DNA from: Sphingomonas carotinifaciens
Lineage (GTDB): Bacteria; Pseudomonadota; Alphaproteobacteria; Sphingomonadales; Sphingomonadaceae
Direction: 5' to 3'
Length of the DNA stretch: 64,000 nt
NCBI RefSeq assembly: GCF_009789535.1
Contig: NZ_WSUT01000005.1
Location: 310,001-374,000 of the forward strand
Shown here: in pieces, positions 1 to 8,744 of the stretch
Layout: each line of letters opens with the position of its first letter
Numbering within the stretch: position 1 is the first letter of the stretch
Program-made: the position numbers and the translations under genes
The notes under the pieces: model-generated
What the model saw: the letters and a program-made list of their open reading frames with translations, nothing else
What the model was told of the DNA's origin: nothing
Database searches by the model: none

Positions 1-518
1 GCGCCCGCCGTGTCGTCGGCGACGAGCCGTTCGCGGTGCTGCTCCCCGACGATCTCATGGTCGGTCGCCCCGGCTGCCTGAAGCAGATGGTGGAGGCGTA
101 TAACGAACGCGGCGGCAACCTGATCTGCACCGAGGAGGTCGCACCCCAGGATACCGCCAAATACGGCATCGTCACGCCGGGCGAGCGCTTCGGCGCGGTG
201 ACCGAGGTGAAGGGGCTGGTCGAAAAGCCCGCCCCTGCCGATGCGCCCTCCAATCTCGGCGTCATCGGCCGCTACATCCTCCAGCCCGAGGTCATGGATA
301 TCCTCGCCGGCCAGGAAGAGGGTGCGGGCGGCGAGATCCAGCTGACCGACGCGCTCGCCCGCCTGATCGGGCAACAGGCATTTCACGGCGTCACCTTTCG
401 CGGCACGCGCTATGATTGCGGCGACAAGGCCGGTTTCGTGACCGCGACGATCGCGCTGGCGCTCCAGCGGCCGGATATCGCGCCTGCGGTCCGCGCCTTC
501 ATGGCGACGGCGGCGTAA
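1..518 (+). CDS. galU: UTP-glucose-1-phosphate uridylyltransferase, C-terminal part (5' end outside window)
   Basis: The reading frame is open from the first bases of the window, so the N-terminal part with the nucleotide-binding motif lies upstream; about 171 C-terminal residues are visible. They contain the family features AVLLPDDLM, the lysine-bearing EVKGLVEKP segment and the closing RYDCGDKAGF block typical of bacterial GalU. The enzyme makes UDP-glucose from UTP and glucose-1-phosphate in the cytoplasm and feeds exopolysaccharide and lipopolysaccharide synthesis. It lies only 6 bp upstream of a polysaccharide co-polymerase/tyrosine kinase gene, which fits a shared polysaccharide operon. 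The identification is secure; the start cannot be assigned. Confidence 0.93.
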   Translation, partial: ARRVVGDEPFAVLLPDDLMVGRPGCLKQMVEAYNERGGNLICTEEVAPQDTAKYGIVTPGERFGAVTEVKGLVEKPAPADAPSNLGVIGRYILQPEVMDILAGQEEGAGGEIQLTDALARLIGQQAFHGVTFRGTRYDCGDKAGFVTATIALALQRPDIAPAVRAFMATAA

Positions 519-524
519 GGCCCC

Positions 525-2714
525 ATGGACGCGATGGTCCGCCGGCCCCAGGGTCCCCGCCACGACGCCCCCGATCCGCAGGTGGATCGGGCCGCGCTGA
601 TCGACCTGCATCGCATCTTCGGCATCATCCGGCGCCGCTGGATGGTGATCGCAGCCTCGGTGCTGGCGGCCATCGTCCTTGCCACCGCCGCCTATCTGAC
701 GGCGGAGCCGCGCTACACCGCCACCGCGCAGGTGGCGCTGGATCGCAGCCGTGAAAAGGTCATCAACGTCGATGCGATCACCCCCACGGTCGATCCCGAC
801 TCGGCGGCGGTGGATACCGAGGTGCAGATCCTGCGCTCGCCCGAGCTGATCGGCCGCGTCGTCGACCGGCTGCATCTCGAACGCGACCCCAATTTCAACA
901 AGGCGCTGGAGGATCAGCCCGCGCCCCCCGCCGGCCAGCCCGACCTGATCGGCCGCCAGCGCGCGATCGGCACCATCCTCGGCAACCTGCTGGTGAAGCG
1001 GGACGGCCTGTCCTACGCGATCAGCGTCACCTTCGAGGGGGACGAGGCGATCCAGACCGCCAAGGTGACGAACGCGATCATCGAGGAATATGTCGCCGGC
1101 CAGACCGGGGTGAAGACCCAGGCCACCGCCCGCGCCCGCACCTTCCTCGAACAGCGGCTCCAGCAACTGCGCGTCCAGGTGCTCGGCGCCGAACGCGCGG
1201 TCGCCGACTACCGCGCCTCGCACAACCTGTTCGCCCTCTCCAGCGCCAGCACGGTGACGCAGGAGGAGATGTCCAACCTGTCCACCCAACTCGCCCAGGC
1301 ACAGGCCGAGAACGCCGCCGCCCAGGCGCGCCTGTCCACCGCGCGCGCGCAACTGGCGCGCGGCCGCAGCGGCGAGGAACTGGGCGAGTCGCTCGATTCG
1401 CCCGTGGTCAGTGCCCTTCGCTCGCAACGCGCCCAGGCCGCGCGCGAGGTCGCCGCGCTGGAAAAGCGTTATGGCCCGATCCATCCCGAACTGGTGCGGG
1501 CGCGCGGCGAACTCGCCTCCACCGACGAACAGATCAAGGCGGAGGTCGGCCGCGTCGTCGCCAACGTCTCGAACCAGGCAACGATCGCGGCACAGCGCGC
1601 CGCCTCGCTGTCCGGATCGATCGCCGCGGCGCGCGGCCGCCTGGCCGGCGACAACGAAGCCTCGGTCCGGCTGAACGAGCTGGAGCGCAACGCCGAATCC
1701 GCCCGCACGCTTTACCAGGCCTTTCTCGACCGGTATCGCCAGACGGTGGCGCAGGCAGGCCTCGAACGCTCCGACTCCTATGTGGTCAGCAAGGCGCGCG
1801 TTCCCGGTGGGCCCAGCAGCCCCAAGGCGCTGATGTATGCCGCCATGGCGATCGTCGGCGGCCTCGGTGTCGCCGCCCTGCTCGTTCTTCTCCTGCAACT
1901 GCTCGAACGCGGGCTGGAAACCGGCGAGGCGGTCGAACGGACGCTGGGCCTGCCCACGCTCGCCTCCATCCCCGATGCGCGCACGCTGCCCGCCTATCGC
2001 AAGGGCGGCCTGCCCGCGCCGCCGGCGGAATTGCTGCTGAAACGCCCGCAATCGGTCTTTGCCGAGGCGTTCCGGACGCTGCGCACCTCGATCCAGTTCG
2101 CGCAGTCCGGCTCGCCGATGCGCGTCGTCGCGATCACCTCCTCGGTGCCGGGCGAGGGCAAGACGACCACCGCCATGGCGCTCGCCCGCGCGGCCGCCAG
2201 TGCCGGCGCACGCGTCCTCCTCATCGACTGCGACGCCCGCCGCCGCGCCTTCAGCCGCGAATTCGCCGAGCGGGTCGAGGTCGGGCTGGACGAGGTGATC
2301 GACGGCAATGCCACGCTGGATCAGGCGATCATCAAGGATGCGCTGACCAACGCCGACCTGCTGCCGCAGCGCCCGAACGCCGATGGCATCAGCCTGTCGG
2401 ACACCACCCGCTTCGCGGACCTGCTCGAACACTTGCGCGAACGCTACGACCTCATCCTGCTCGACACGCCCCCCGTCCTGCCGGTCGACGAGGCCCGCGT
2501 CCTGGCCAGCATGGCCGATGGCGTCGTCTTCCTCGTCCGCTGGCGCAATACCCCCGCCAAGGCCGCCGGCATCGCGCTGCGCCAACTCCACGACGTCCAG
2601 GCCAACGTCCTGGGCGTCGCCATGACCCTGATCGACATGCGCGACCACGCCCGCTCCGGCTTCGGCGACGCCAGCTACTATCTGCGCGAATACAGCAGCT
2701 ATTATGCGGGGTAG
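525..2714 (+). CDS. Polysaccharide co-polymerase fused to BY-type tyrosine autokinase (Wzc/GumC-like)
   Basis: The 729-residue protein has the full Wzz-plus-kinase layout. A first membrane helix lies near residues 40-60, followed by a long periplasmic coiled-coil-rich section and a second helix near 435-460. The cytoplasmic kinase then shows Walker A SSVPGEGKTTTA near 540, Walker A' VLLIDCDARR, and Walker B LILLDTPP near 643. The extreme C-terminus carries five tyrosines (SYYLREYSSYYAG), the expected autophosphorylation cluster. Such proteins set chain length and drive export of Wzy-dependent polysaccharide. galU lies 6 bp upstream and a polymerase-like gene follows after an inverted repeat. 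The exact polymer cannot be read from this gene. Confidence 0.93.
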   Translation: MDAMVRRPQGPRHDAPDPQVDRAALIDLHRIFGIIRRRWMVIAASVLAAIVLATAAYLTAEPRYTATAQVALDRSREKVINVDAITPTVDPDSAAVDTEVQILRSPELIGRVVDRLHLERDPNFNKALEDQPAPPAGQPDLIGRQRAIGTILGNLLVKRDGLSYAISVTFEGDEAIQTAKVTNAIIEEYVAGQTGVKTQATARARTFLEQRLQQLRVQVLGAERAVADYRASHNLFALSSASTVTQEEMSNLSTQLAQAQAENAAAQARLSTARAQLARGRSGEELGESLDSPVVSALRSQRAQAAREVAALEKRYGPIHPELVRARGELASTDEQIKAEVGRVVANVSNQATIAAQRAASLSGSIAAARGRLAGDNEASVRLNELERNAESARTLYQAFLDRYRQTVAQAGLERSDSYVVSKARVPGGPSSPKALMYAAMAIVGGLGVAALLVLLLQLLERGLETGEAVERTLGLPTLASIPDARTLPAYRKGGLPAPPAELLLKRPQSVFAEAFRTLRTSIQFAQSGSPMRVVAITSSVPGEGKTTTAMALARAAASAGARVLLIDCDARRRAFSREFAERVEVGLDEVIDGNATLDQAIIKDALTNADLLPQRPNADGISLSDTTRFADLLEHLRERYDLILLDTPPVLPVDEARVLASMADGVVFLVRWRNTPAKAAGIALRQLHDVQANVLGVAMTLIDMRDHARSGFGDASYYLREYSSYYAG

Positions 2715-2726
2715 GCACGAAAAAGC

Positions 2727-2825
2727 CCCTCCCCTTCAGGGGAGGGGTTGGGGTGGGGCGCCCCCCCAAACGCTGCGCCTGCGGACAGGCCCCACCCCCA
2801 ACCCCTCCCCTGAAGGGGAGGGGCG
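2727..2825. repeat. Large inverted repeat between kinase and polymerase genes
   Basis: Two arms of about 33 bp, made of CCCCTCCCC/GGGGAGGGG blocks, face each other around a 30 bp centre, and each arm is itself palindromic. The right arm ends 7 bp before the ATG at 2832 and its GGGGAGGGG looks like the ribosome binding site of that gene. It belongs to the same general class of GC-rich intergenic palindromes seen elsewhere in the window. It could act as an attenuator or mRNA processing site; this is inference. Confidence 0.8.
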
Positions 2826-2831
2826 GTACAA

Positions 2832-4205
2832 ATGAACGCCACCCTCTCCAGCTACGGCCCCGCCTTCGGCCTCGGCGTCCTCGTCCCCGTCACGCTGCTG
2901 CTCATCGTGCCGCTGGTCATGGCGATCCGCAACACGGCCAGCGTGCCGGGCAAGTTCGTCATCATCGCGCTCTGGCTCCGCTACATCGCGGGCGCCTATC
3001 ACATCTACATGTTCAAGCGGCTCGGCGCCGGGCTGTCGGGCAATGCGCTCCTGTCGATCGGCGTCACCGCGATCGGGCTCGCCTTCATCGTCCGCCCCGC
3101 CAATCTCGCCATCCGGCAATTGCTGCCGATCTATCTCATCATCGCCGTCGCGATGGTCAGCGCGGTGCTCAACCACGATCCCGCCGGCGGCATCAACACC
3201 GCGGTCAAATACGCCTATCTGATCGTCATCGCGGTTGCCGTGTTCCAGGCGCTGCGCCTCGATCCGGAGGGGCGCTTCATCGGCTGGGCGCTGGTCGCCT
3301 TCCTGCCGCTGCTCGTCTTCCAGGCGCTGTCAGTGGTGCTGCATCTGCCCAAGGGGTCGGAAACCGGCGACGGTCTGGTCTGGATCGGCGGCTATAACCA
3401 CGAAGGCGCCTTCTCGGTCGCACTGGTGGCGGGCTTCACCGTCGGCTGCTTCGCCCGCTCGGTCCGCCCCGCCATCCGCATCGCCTTCCTCTTTGTCACC
3501 CTGATCGGCATCCAGCTCGCCGGATACCGCACCTCGATCCTCGCCCTCGCCCCGCTCGCCGCCGCCACCTTCTTCATGGGCATGACGGTCAGCGTCCGGC
3601 GCGAACAGCGCGCCTTCATGGCGACGAGCGCACTCGTCGGCGGCACCGTCGTCCTGTCCCTCGCCGCCATCCTCTATGCCGACAAGTTCGCCGACCTCGT
3701 CACCTTCCTCTCCCACCCCGGCCAGCTCATCAAACCCCCCCGCGAATTCGACTATGCCGATCGCCAGGTCATGTCGGCCCGCCCGCTGATCTGGAGCAGC
3801 TATCTGTACGCGTGGAAGGAGGGCGGCGCCGTCCAGACACTGGTCGGCTTCGGCCCGGAAAGCTGGGAAGGGCTGTTCAAGGTCTATCCGCACAACACGC
3901 TGGTCGGCACGCTCTACGAACTCGGCCTGTTCGGGGTCGCCGCGATGGTGCTGCTGTGGATCGTCATGGCCGCCGCCGCCTTTCGCGCCGCGGGTGAGCG
4001 CATCAAGCTGGTCGCCGCGCACTTCGCCTTCTTCCTCCTCAACATGGCGACCATGCCCTTCTGGCAGGTGGAGGGGCTGGGCCTTTACGGTTTCCTGTGC
4101 GGCTACACGATCTTCCAGGCCCGGGCCGCGGCCGCACGCCCGCGGTGGCGCCGCCCGCTACCCATGGCCCATCGATCCGAAATGGGTGCGTCTCTGGTCC
4201 GATAG
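2832..4205 (+). CDS. O-antigen ligase/Wzy-type polysaccharide polymerase
   Basis: This 457-residue protein is strongly hydrophobic, with roughly ten or more predicted membrane helices. It carries hallmarks of the O-antigen ligase/polymerase superfamily (Wzy_C): an arginine-bearing loop after a helix (LAGYRTSILAL) and a large loop ending in YPHNTLVGTLYELG, where the conserved His-Asn lies. Such integral inner-membrane proteins join repeat units of exopolysaccharide or O-antigen on the periplasmic face. Its place directly after a Wzz/BY-kinase gene favours an exopolysaccharide polymerase over a ligase. The arginine-rich C-terminal tail (about 25 residues) is probably cytoplasmic. The ATG is preceded by GGGGAGGGG contributed by the upstream inverted repeat. 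Confidence 0.82.
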   Translation: MNATLSSYGPAFGLGVLVPVTLLLIVPLVMAIRNTASVPGKFVIIALWLRYIAGAYHIYMFKRLGAGLSGNALLSIGVTAIGLAFIVRPANLAIRQLLPIYLIIAVAMVSAVLNHDPAGGINTAVKYAYLIVIAVAVFQALRLDPEGRFIGWALVAFLPLLVFQALSVVLHLPKGSETGDGLVWIGGYNHEGAFSVALVAGFTVGCFARSVRPAIRIAFLFVTLIGIQLAGYRTSILALAPLAAATFFMGMTVSVRREQRAFMATSALVGGTVVLSLAAILYADKFADLVTFLSHPGQLIKPPREFDYADRQVMSARPLIWSSYLYAWKEGGAVQTLVGFGPESWEGLFKVYPHNTLVGTLYELGLFGVAAMVLLWIVMAAAAFRAAGERIKLVAAHFAFFLLNMATMPFWQVEGLGLYGFLCGYTIFQARAAAARPRWRRPLPMAHRSEMGASLVR

Positions 4206-4274
4206 AACCGGAACAACGCGCTCTATTATCTTGGATTTCACCTCTTGCGCCTAGCGATGCGGGCAGGAGGAACC

Positions 4275-5720
4275 ATGTCCGAGCCGATCACCAGCTTTAC
4301 GGAAAAACTCGCCGCCTTCGGCTATACGCCGGGCAGCTACCGCGCCTTTCCGGCGGTCCGCAAGATCGTCGCGCGCCACGCCCCCGCCGCGCTGCGCCGC
4401 CTGTATGACCATATCCGCGCAACGCCCAGGGCAGCCGCCTTTTTCGGCTCGCCCGCCGCGATGGACCATGCCCGCGACAAGCAGCTCGACCACTGGCTCA
4501 CCCTCTTCTCCGGCCCACTGGACGACCAGTACCGCATCCGCGCCGAACGCATCGGCAGCGTCCACGCCCGCATCGGCCTGTCCCCCACCTGGTACATCAG
4601 CGGCTATGCCCGCATCCTCGAAGACATCCTGCCCAGGATCCTGCGCCGCGGCATGCTCAATCCGCTTGCCGCGTCGCGCACCGCGACCACGCTGGTGAAG
4701 GCGTCGCTGCTCGACATGGACGTCGCCCTGTCCGCCTATTTCCAGGCCGAGGAAGCCCGGCGCGAGGCGGTGATCGCACAGGTCGGCCGCGTGCTGGAAC
4801 GGCTGGCGGGCGGCGATTTCACCGCCACGCTGGATGACCTGCCCCCCGGCTACGAAGCGCTCGCCGCCGATTTCGAATCGATGCGCACCCGCTTTTCCGC
4901 AACGCTCGGCCAGGTCGCGGATGCCGCCGCCCGCATCAACACCGGCTCCTCCGGGGTCAGCGGCGCATCCGACACGCTGTCCCAGCGCACCGAGCAACAG
5001 GCCGCCAGCCTGGAGGAAACCGCCGCGGCGATGGACCAGATCACCAGCACCGTCCGCCGCACCGCCGAGGACGCCGCGCGCGCCAACGGCGCGGTCGGCC
5101 AGGCCCGCGGTGAGGCACAGACCAGCGGCACGATCGTGCGCGAGGCGATGGCCGCGATGGACGGCATCGCCCGCGCCTCGACCGAGATCGTCGACATCAT
5201 CGCGGTGATCGACGGCATCGCCTTTCAGACCAATCTGCTCGCGCTCAACGCCGGAGTCGAGGCGGCACGCGCCGGAGAGGCCGGCCGCGGCTTTGCGGTG
5301 GTGGCATCGGAGGTGCGCGCGCTGGCACAACGCTCGGCCGACGCGGCCAAGGACGTAAAGGCACGGATCACCGGCGCCTCGGCACAGGTGCGTGTCGGCG
5401 TCGACCGGGTCAACAGCACCGGCGAGGCGCTGGAGCGCATCATCGCGCATATCGCCGATGTCGACGCGCTGGTCGCCCAGATCACCGAGGCGGCGGGACA
5501 ACAGGCGCAGGGACTGGCCCAGGTGAACACCGCGGTGGCGGAGATGGACGGCGTCACCCAGCAGAATGCGGCGATGGTCGAACACGCCGCCGCCGCCCGC
5601 GATCTCGCCGCCGAAGCCGACGCACTGGCCCGCGAGGTCGCCCGCTTCCAGCTTGGTCAGGCGGCGACTCCGCCTGTGCCGAGGCGTGCAGAGCCGATCA
5701 GACTGGTCGCGACGCGCTGA
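4275..5720 (+). CDS. Globin-coupled methyl-accepting chemotaxis protein (soluble, HemAT-like)
   Basis: I place the start at the ATG preceded by AGGAGG at 4265-4270, not the upstream in-frame TTG; the protein is 481 residues. Residues 1-160 look like a protoglobin sensor domain, with a histidine in the [13 protein letters not shown] block at the position of the proximal heme ligand. The C-terminal half is an MCP signalling domain with the conserved hairpin tip [20 protein letters not shown] and a downstream [19 protein letters not shown] segment. No membrane helix is present, so this is a cytoplasmic oxygen or gas sensor that would signal through CheA/CheW. No che genes are nearby. A family-A repeat follows the stop. 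Confidence 0.9.
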   Translation: MSEPITSFTEKLAAFGYTPGSYRAFPAVRKIVARHAPAALRRLYDHIRATPRAAAFFGSPAAMDHARDKQLDHWLTLFSGPLDDQYRIRAERIGSVHARIGLSPTWYISGYARILEDILPRILRRGMLNPLAASRTATTLVKASLLDMDVALSAYFQAEEARREAVIAQVGRVLERLAGGDFTATLDDLPPGYEALAADFESMRTRFSATLGQVADAAARINTGSSGVSGASDTLSQRTEQQAASLEETAAAMDQITSTVRRTAEDAARANGAVGQARGEAQTSGTIVREAMAAMDGIARASTEIVDIIAVIDGIAFQTNLLALNAGVEAARAGEAGRGFAVVASEVRALAQRSADAAKDVKARITGASAQVRVGVDRVNSTGEALERIIAHIADVDALVAQITEAAGQQAQGLAQVNTAVAEMDGVTQQNAAMVEHAAAARDLAAEADALAREVARFQLGQAATPPVPRRAEPIRLVATR

Positions 5721-5745
5721 CGCGGAATGCCATCAACTGTCCCTC

Positions 5746-5813
5746 TATCCGTTCGTCTCGAGTAGTCGTCGAGTAGCAGCAAAGCTGCGTATCGAGACGG
5801 CGTATCGAGAGAC
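5746..5813 (+). repeat. Dispersed palindromic repeat family A, copy 1
   Basis: This is a 68 bp element starting TATCCGTTCGTCTCGAGTAG and ending GTATCGAGAGAC. Its two halves form a long imperfect hairpin around an AAA loop. It matches copies at 23260, 25531, 62660 and, inverted, 62747. It lies just after the globin-coupled receptor gene. Confidence 0.9.
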
Positions 5814-5831
5814 CCTCGCCACAAGCAGGCA

Positions 5832-5883
5832 CCTCTCGATACAGGCTCTCGACAAGCTCGATCCTTACTCGAGGCGAACGGAC
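5832..5883 (-). repeat. Family A repeat, partial copy in inverted orientation
   Basis: The stretch contains CTCTCGATAC, CTCGATCC, ACTCGAGGCGAACGGA, a degenerate reverse complement of the family-A element. It faces copy 1 across about 18 bp, the same head-to-head arrangement as the pair at 62660/62747. The rest of the gap up to 6000 shows no gene. Confidence 0.7.
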
Positions 5884-6000
5884 GGGGTGGATGTGGATCA
5901 GGGTTGAAGCGTTGCGTGTCATACCCAGCCCACCACCTCCGCTCGTGCCGAAGCACCCGGCCCAACCATCCCATTAGGCGACAACGCCGCGAGCCCGCCC

Positions 6001-6036
6001 CCAAACGAAAATGGGGAGCCCCGAAGGACTCCCCAT
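6001..6036 (-). terminator. Rho-independent terminator with UUCG tetraloop
   Basis: Read on the minus strand, an 11-pair stem (ATGGGGAGTCC with GGGCTCCCCAT, one G-U pair) closes on a TTCG loop and is followed by TTTCGTTT. It lies 57 bp beyond the stop of the 80-residue small protein gene and would end that transcript. Confidence 0.85.
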
Positions 6037-6092
6037 CGACCGCGCGGCGGCTCAGCGTCTTGGAAGCGGGAGGCCCGCCCGCGCGGAACAGC

Positions 6093-6335
6093 TCAGTTGC
6101 TGTCCGAGTCGTCGTCGCTGTCGGCAACGATCACGATGCCGGCAACGACCGCAGCAGCGGCGAGCACGGCAACGATCACGCCACCACCGGCGAGCTCGTT
6201 CTTCTTGGCAGCCGGAGCAGCGGCGCGAGCCGACTTGGCAACCGACAGGCTGGCGGCCGAGTTGGCCGGAGCGGCTGCAACCGGAGCCGCGACGAGCACG
6301 GTTGCGGCAGCAGCGGTAAGGATCTTACCGAACAT
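6093..6335 (-). CDS. Small exported or membrane-anchored protein, unknown function
   Basis: The chosen ATG at 6335 has a GGGAG ribosome binding site and leaves an 80-residue protein. Residues 1-22 look like a Sec signal peptide (FGKILTAAAATVLVAAPVAAA). An alanine-rich linker follows, then one hydrophobic segment near 50-71 and a strikingly acidic tail, DSDDDSDSN. A terminator with a UUCG loop follows on the same strand. I do not recognise a named family, though small alanine-rich signal-anchor proteins of this sort are common in sphingomonads. It may be a single-pass membrane peptide with an acidic cytoplasmic or periplasmic end. Confidence 0.75.
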   Translation of the reverse strand: MFGKILTAAAATVLVAAPVAAAPANSAASLSVAKSARAAAPAAKKNELAGGGVIVAVLAAAAVVAGIVIVADSDDDSDSN

Positions 6336-6413
6336 GATTAGAACTCCCAAAATGCGAGTGTCGCTCATGACCTGAATCAAGTCGGAAGTCCAGCCTCTTT
6401 ACTGTTGCGAATG

Positions 6414-6506
6414 TTACGAACGCTTGCGCCACGCGGCTTCCAGCCACATCAGCATGCTGCCCACCGATACCAATGCCACCGCCATGATCGTTTCCTGCAC
6501 GCCCAT
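6414..6506 (-). CDS. Putative 30-residue single-pass membrane peptide
   Basis: A strong GAGGAGG ribosome binding site lies 4 bp before an ATG that opens a 30-codon frame. The peptide starts MGVQETIMAVALVSVGSMLM and ends in WLEAAWRKRS, that is, one hydrophobic helix with a short basic C-terminus, the usual layout of bacterial small membrane proteins. It lies about 80 bp upstream of, and on the same strand as, the 80-residue gene. Function is unknown. The reading rests on the ribosome binding site and composition only. Confidence 0.5.
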   Translation of the reverse strand: MGVQETIMAVALVSVGSMLMWLEAAWRKRS

Positions 6507-6636
6507 GACGCCTCCTCGAACAATCCCTTATGTTGCACCGCAACATGGGTGCATTCAAGTAGTGGCCCGGCGGAAAGCGCATAATTGCTCCGTTTCGGCT
6601 TCGAAGGGCAGACATGCGCCACGATTGCATAGCCGT

Positions 6637-6655
6637 GATAATCACTCGCATTAGC
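6637..6655. promoter_or_regulatory. Possible Fur/iron box before the PepSY gene
   Basis: GATAATCACTCGCATTAGC matches 13 of 19 positions of the classic Fur consensus built from GATAAT units and lies 37 bp upstream of the GTG start at 6692. Iron control of this module would make sense, but a single degenerate site is only suggestive. Confidence 0.4.
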
Positions 6656-6691
6656 CTTGCATTGCACCATGCCGCGGCTTAGGCAGGCGGC

Positions 6692-7384
6692 GTGGATCAG
6701 CTTCGCCTTTCCCCTTCGGCCGCTCCCCAGCCGGCCGCTCCCCAGCCGGCGGCCCGCGCGTCCCGCCCGGCGAAGCGCAAATGGCGCGGCTGGTGGCTCA
6801 AACAGCTTCATACCTGGCACTGGATCAGCGCTGCCGTGTCGCTGGTTGCGATGCTGTTGTTCGCGATCACCGGCATCACGCTCAACCATGCCGCCTCGAT
6901 CGCGGCGACGCCGGTGGTCACCACCCGGAATGCACCGCTGCCGCCGCTGATCGTGCGCGCGCTGGCGGTGCCGCCCCCGGCCCCGGATGCGCCGCTCCCC
7001 ACAAAGGTCGCTGCTGCCGCCAAGCGCGCGGTCGGCCTCGATCCCGCCGGCCACGCCGCCGAATGGTCGGATGCGGAGGTCTATGTCGCCCTCCCCCGCC
7101 CCGGCGGCGACGCCTGGCTGTCGATCGACCGCGCCAGCGGCCGGATCACGGCGGAGATCACCGATCGCGGCTGGATCTCCTACCTCAACGACCTGCACAA
7201 GGGGCGCAACGCGGGCACCGCCTGGTTCTGGTTCATCGATGTCTTTGCCGTTGCCTGCATCCTGTTCACGCTGACCGGGCTGCTGCTGCTTCAGCTCCAT
7301 GCCCGCCACCGGCCGTCCACCTGGCCGCTGGTCGCCGCCGGGCTGATCGTGCCGGCACTTCTCGCCATCCTGTTCATTCACTGA
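6692..7384 (+). CDS. PepSY-associated transmembrane protein
   Basis: Translation starts at a GTG after a purine-rich AGGCAGGCGG. The 230-residue protein has a proline/alanine-rich cytoplasmic head with a short tandem duplication (PQPAAPQPAA). A membrane helix begins in LHTWHWISAAVSLVAMLLF, a periplasmic PepSY-like section contains WLSIDRASGRITAEI, and two more helices follow FWFIDVFAVACILF. Histidines at the helix edges (KQLHTWHW, TLNHA, DLHKGR) are plausible heme ligands, as in PepSY_TM proteins of ferric reductase type. The next genes encode DUF2271, DUF4198 and ApbE. The inferred role is passing electrons across the inner membrane to a periplasmic flavoprotein. Confidence 0.85.
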   Translation: MDQLRLSPSAAPQPAAPQPAARASRPAKRKWRGWWLKQLHTWHWISAAVSLVAMLLFAITGITLNHAASIAATPVVTTRNAPLPPLIVRALAVPPPAPDAPLPTKVAAAAKRAVGLDPAGHAAEWSDAEVYVALPRPGGDAWLSIDRASGRITAEITDRGWISYLNDLHKGRNAGTAWFWFIDVFAVACILFTLTGLLLLQLHARHRPSTWPLVAAGLIVPALLAILFIH

Positions 7385-7396
7385 GGGGGTTTATCC

Positions 7397-7876
7397 ATGC
7401 GTCCATCGCCGCTTCTGCTCGGCATCGGCATGGTCGCCGCGCCGGCCACCGCCGGTACGGTTACCGTCACCATTCCGCGCCTGAACGTCGCCGAATATCA
7501 CAAGCCCTATGTCGCGGTCTGGCTGGAGCCGGCCGCCGGCGGCCCCGCGCGCACGGTGGCGCTATGGTATGACGTGAAGAAGGGCGGCAACGAGCCCGGC
7601 ACCAAATGGCTCGCCGACCTGCGGTCCTGGTGGCGCAAGGGCGGGCGCAGCATGGCGATGCCCGCGAACGGCGTCAGCGGTGCCACCCGCGCCCCCGGCC
7701 AGTATCGCATCCCGCTGCCCGCCGATCTGAAGCCCGGCCAATATGTCCTGAACGTCGAGGCCGCGCGCGAAACCGGCGGCCGCGAACTGGTCAGCATCCC
7801 CGTCACCGTACCGAACGGCACCGCGCAGAAAAGCGGCACGTCCGAACTCGGCACCGTTGCCCTCTCCGCCCGCTAA
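7397..7876 (+). CDS. DUF2271 family periplasmic protein with flavinylation motif
   Basis: The 159-residue protein begins with a Sec-type signal (PLLLGIGMVAAPATAG) and then follows the DUF2271 pattern: VTVTIPRL, YVAVWLE, TVALWYDVK and WLADLRSWWRKGG. At residues 91-97 it carries N-G-V-S-G-A-T. This matches the [ST]-G-A-T core where ApbE enzymes attach FMN covalently to threonine, as in NqrC and RnfG, so Thr97 is the predicted flavin site. The gene starts 12 bp after the PepSY gene, and a probable ApbE is encoded two genes downstream. The predicted role is a periplasmic flavin electron carrier; its partner and acceptor are unknown. Confidence 0.88.
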   Translation: MRPSPLLLGIGMVAAPATAGTVTVTIPRLNVAEYHKPYVAVWLEPAAGGPARTVALWYDVKKGGNEPGTKWLADLRSWWRKGGRSMAMPANGVSGATRAPGQYRIPLPADLKPGQYVLNVEAARETGGRELVSIPVTVPNGTAQKSGTSELGTVALSAR

Positions 7877-7887
7877 AGGAGTTTCCC

Positions 7888-8715
7888 ATGAAGCGCTTCC
7901 TGCTTGTCGCCACCGCGCTCCTGTCTATCCCCGCCGCCGTGTCCGCGCATCGCGGCTGGCTGCTCCCGTCGGGCACCATCTTCTCGGGCACCGACAGTTG
8001 GGTGACGGTCGATGCGGCGGTGTCGAACGACCTGTTCTTCTTCGATCACCAGCCGATGCGGCTCGATGCGATGAAGGTCTGGCAACCGGACGGCACCCCC
8101 GGCCAGCTTCAGAACGGCGCCACCGGCCGCTACCGCTCGGTCTTCGACGTGAAGCTGGACAAGCCCGGCACCTGGAAGATCGGCAGCGAGAACAATGCCG
8201 TCATGGGCAGCTTCAAGGTGAATGGCGAGGAAAAGCGCATCGGCCGCCGCGGCCCGCCCCGCCCCGACATGCCGCCGCCGCTGACCGTCGCCGACATTCC
8301 GGCGAACGCGACGGACGTGAAGGTGACGGAGATCGTCAACCGCAACGAGATCTTCGTCACCGCCGGGGCACCCACCACGACCGTGTTCAAGCCGACGGGC
8401 AAGGGTCTGGAACTGTCCCCCGTCACCCACCCGGACGAGCTGGTCGCGGGCGAGCCCGCGAAGTTCCGCTTCCTCGTCGACGGCAAGCCGGCCGCCAACC
8501 TCAAGGTCACCGTCATTCCCGGCGGCAAGCGCTACCGCGACTCCGAAAACGCGATGGACCTGACCACCGATGCGCAAGGGTTGCTGACCGTGACCTGGCC
8601 GGCCGCGGGCATGTACTGGCTGAACGCCACCGCGACCGACAACAACACCACCACGCCGCGCGCCACCGAGCGTCGGCTGGGCTATGTCACCACGCTGGAA
8701 GTGATGGCACCGTAA
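7888..8715 (+). CDS. DUF4198 domain periplasmic protein
   Basis: An AAGGAG ribosome binding site precedes the ATG. The 275-residue product has a clear signal peptide (KRFLLVATALLSIPAAVSA) and then starts HRGWLLPSGTIFSG, the typical mature start of DUF4198 proteins. A C-terminal Ig-like section with AGEPAKFRFLVDGKPAANLKV and a GLLTVTWPAAGMYWL block resembles the CopC/nickel-uptake-associated layout of the family. A histidine just after the cleavage site could bind metal. Position between DUF2271 and ApbE genes with 11-29 bp gaps indicates one operon. A role in metal (possibly iron) handling is inference. Confidence 0.85.
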   Translation: MKRFLLVATALLSIPAAVSAHRGWLLPSGTIFSGTDSWVTVDAAVSNDLFFFDHQPMRLDAMKVWQPDGTPGQLQNGATGRYRSVFDVKLDKPGTWKIGSENNAVMGSFKVNGEEKRIGRRGPPRPDMPPPLTVADIPANATDVKVTEIVNRNEIFVTAGAPTTTVFKPTGKGLELSPVTHPDELVAGEPAKFRFLVDGKPAANLKVTVIPGGKRYRDSENAMDLTTDAQGLLTVTWPAAGMYWLNATATDNNTTTPRATERRLGYVTTLEVMAP

Positions 8716-8744
8716 GGCGCGGATGGGGCAGGGCGACGGTCGAC

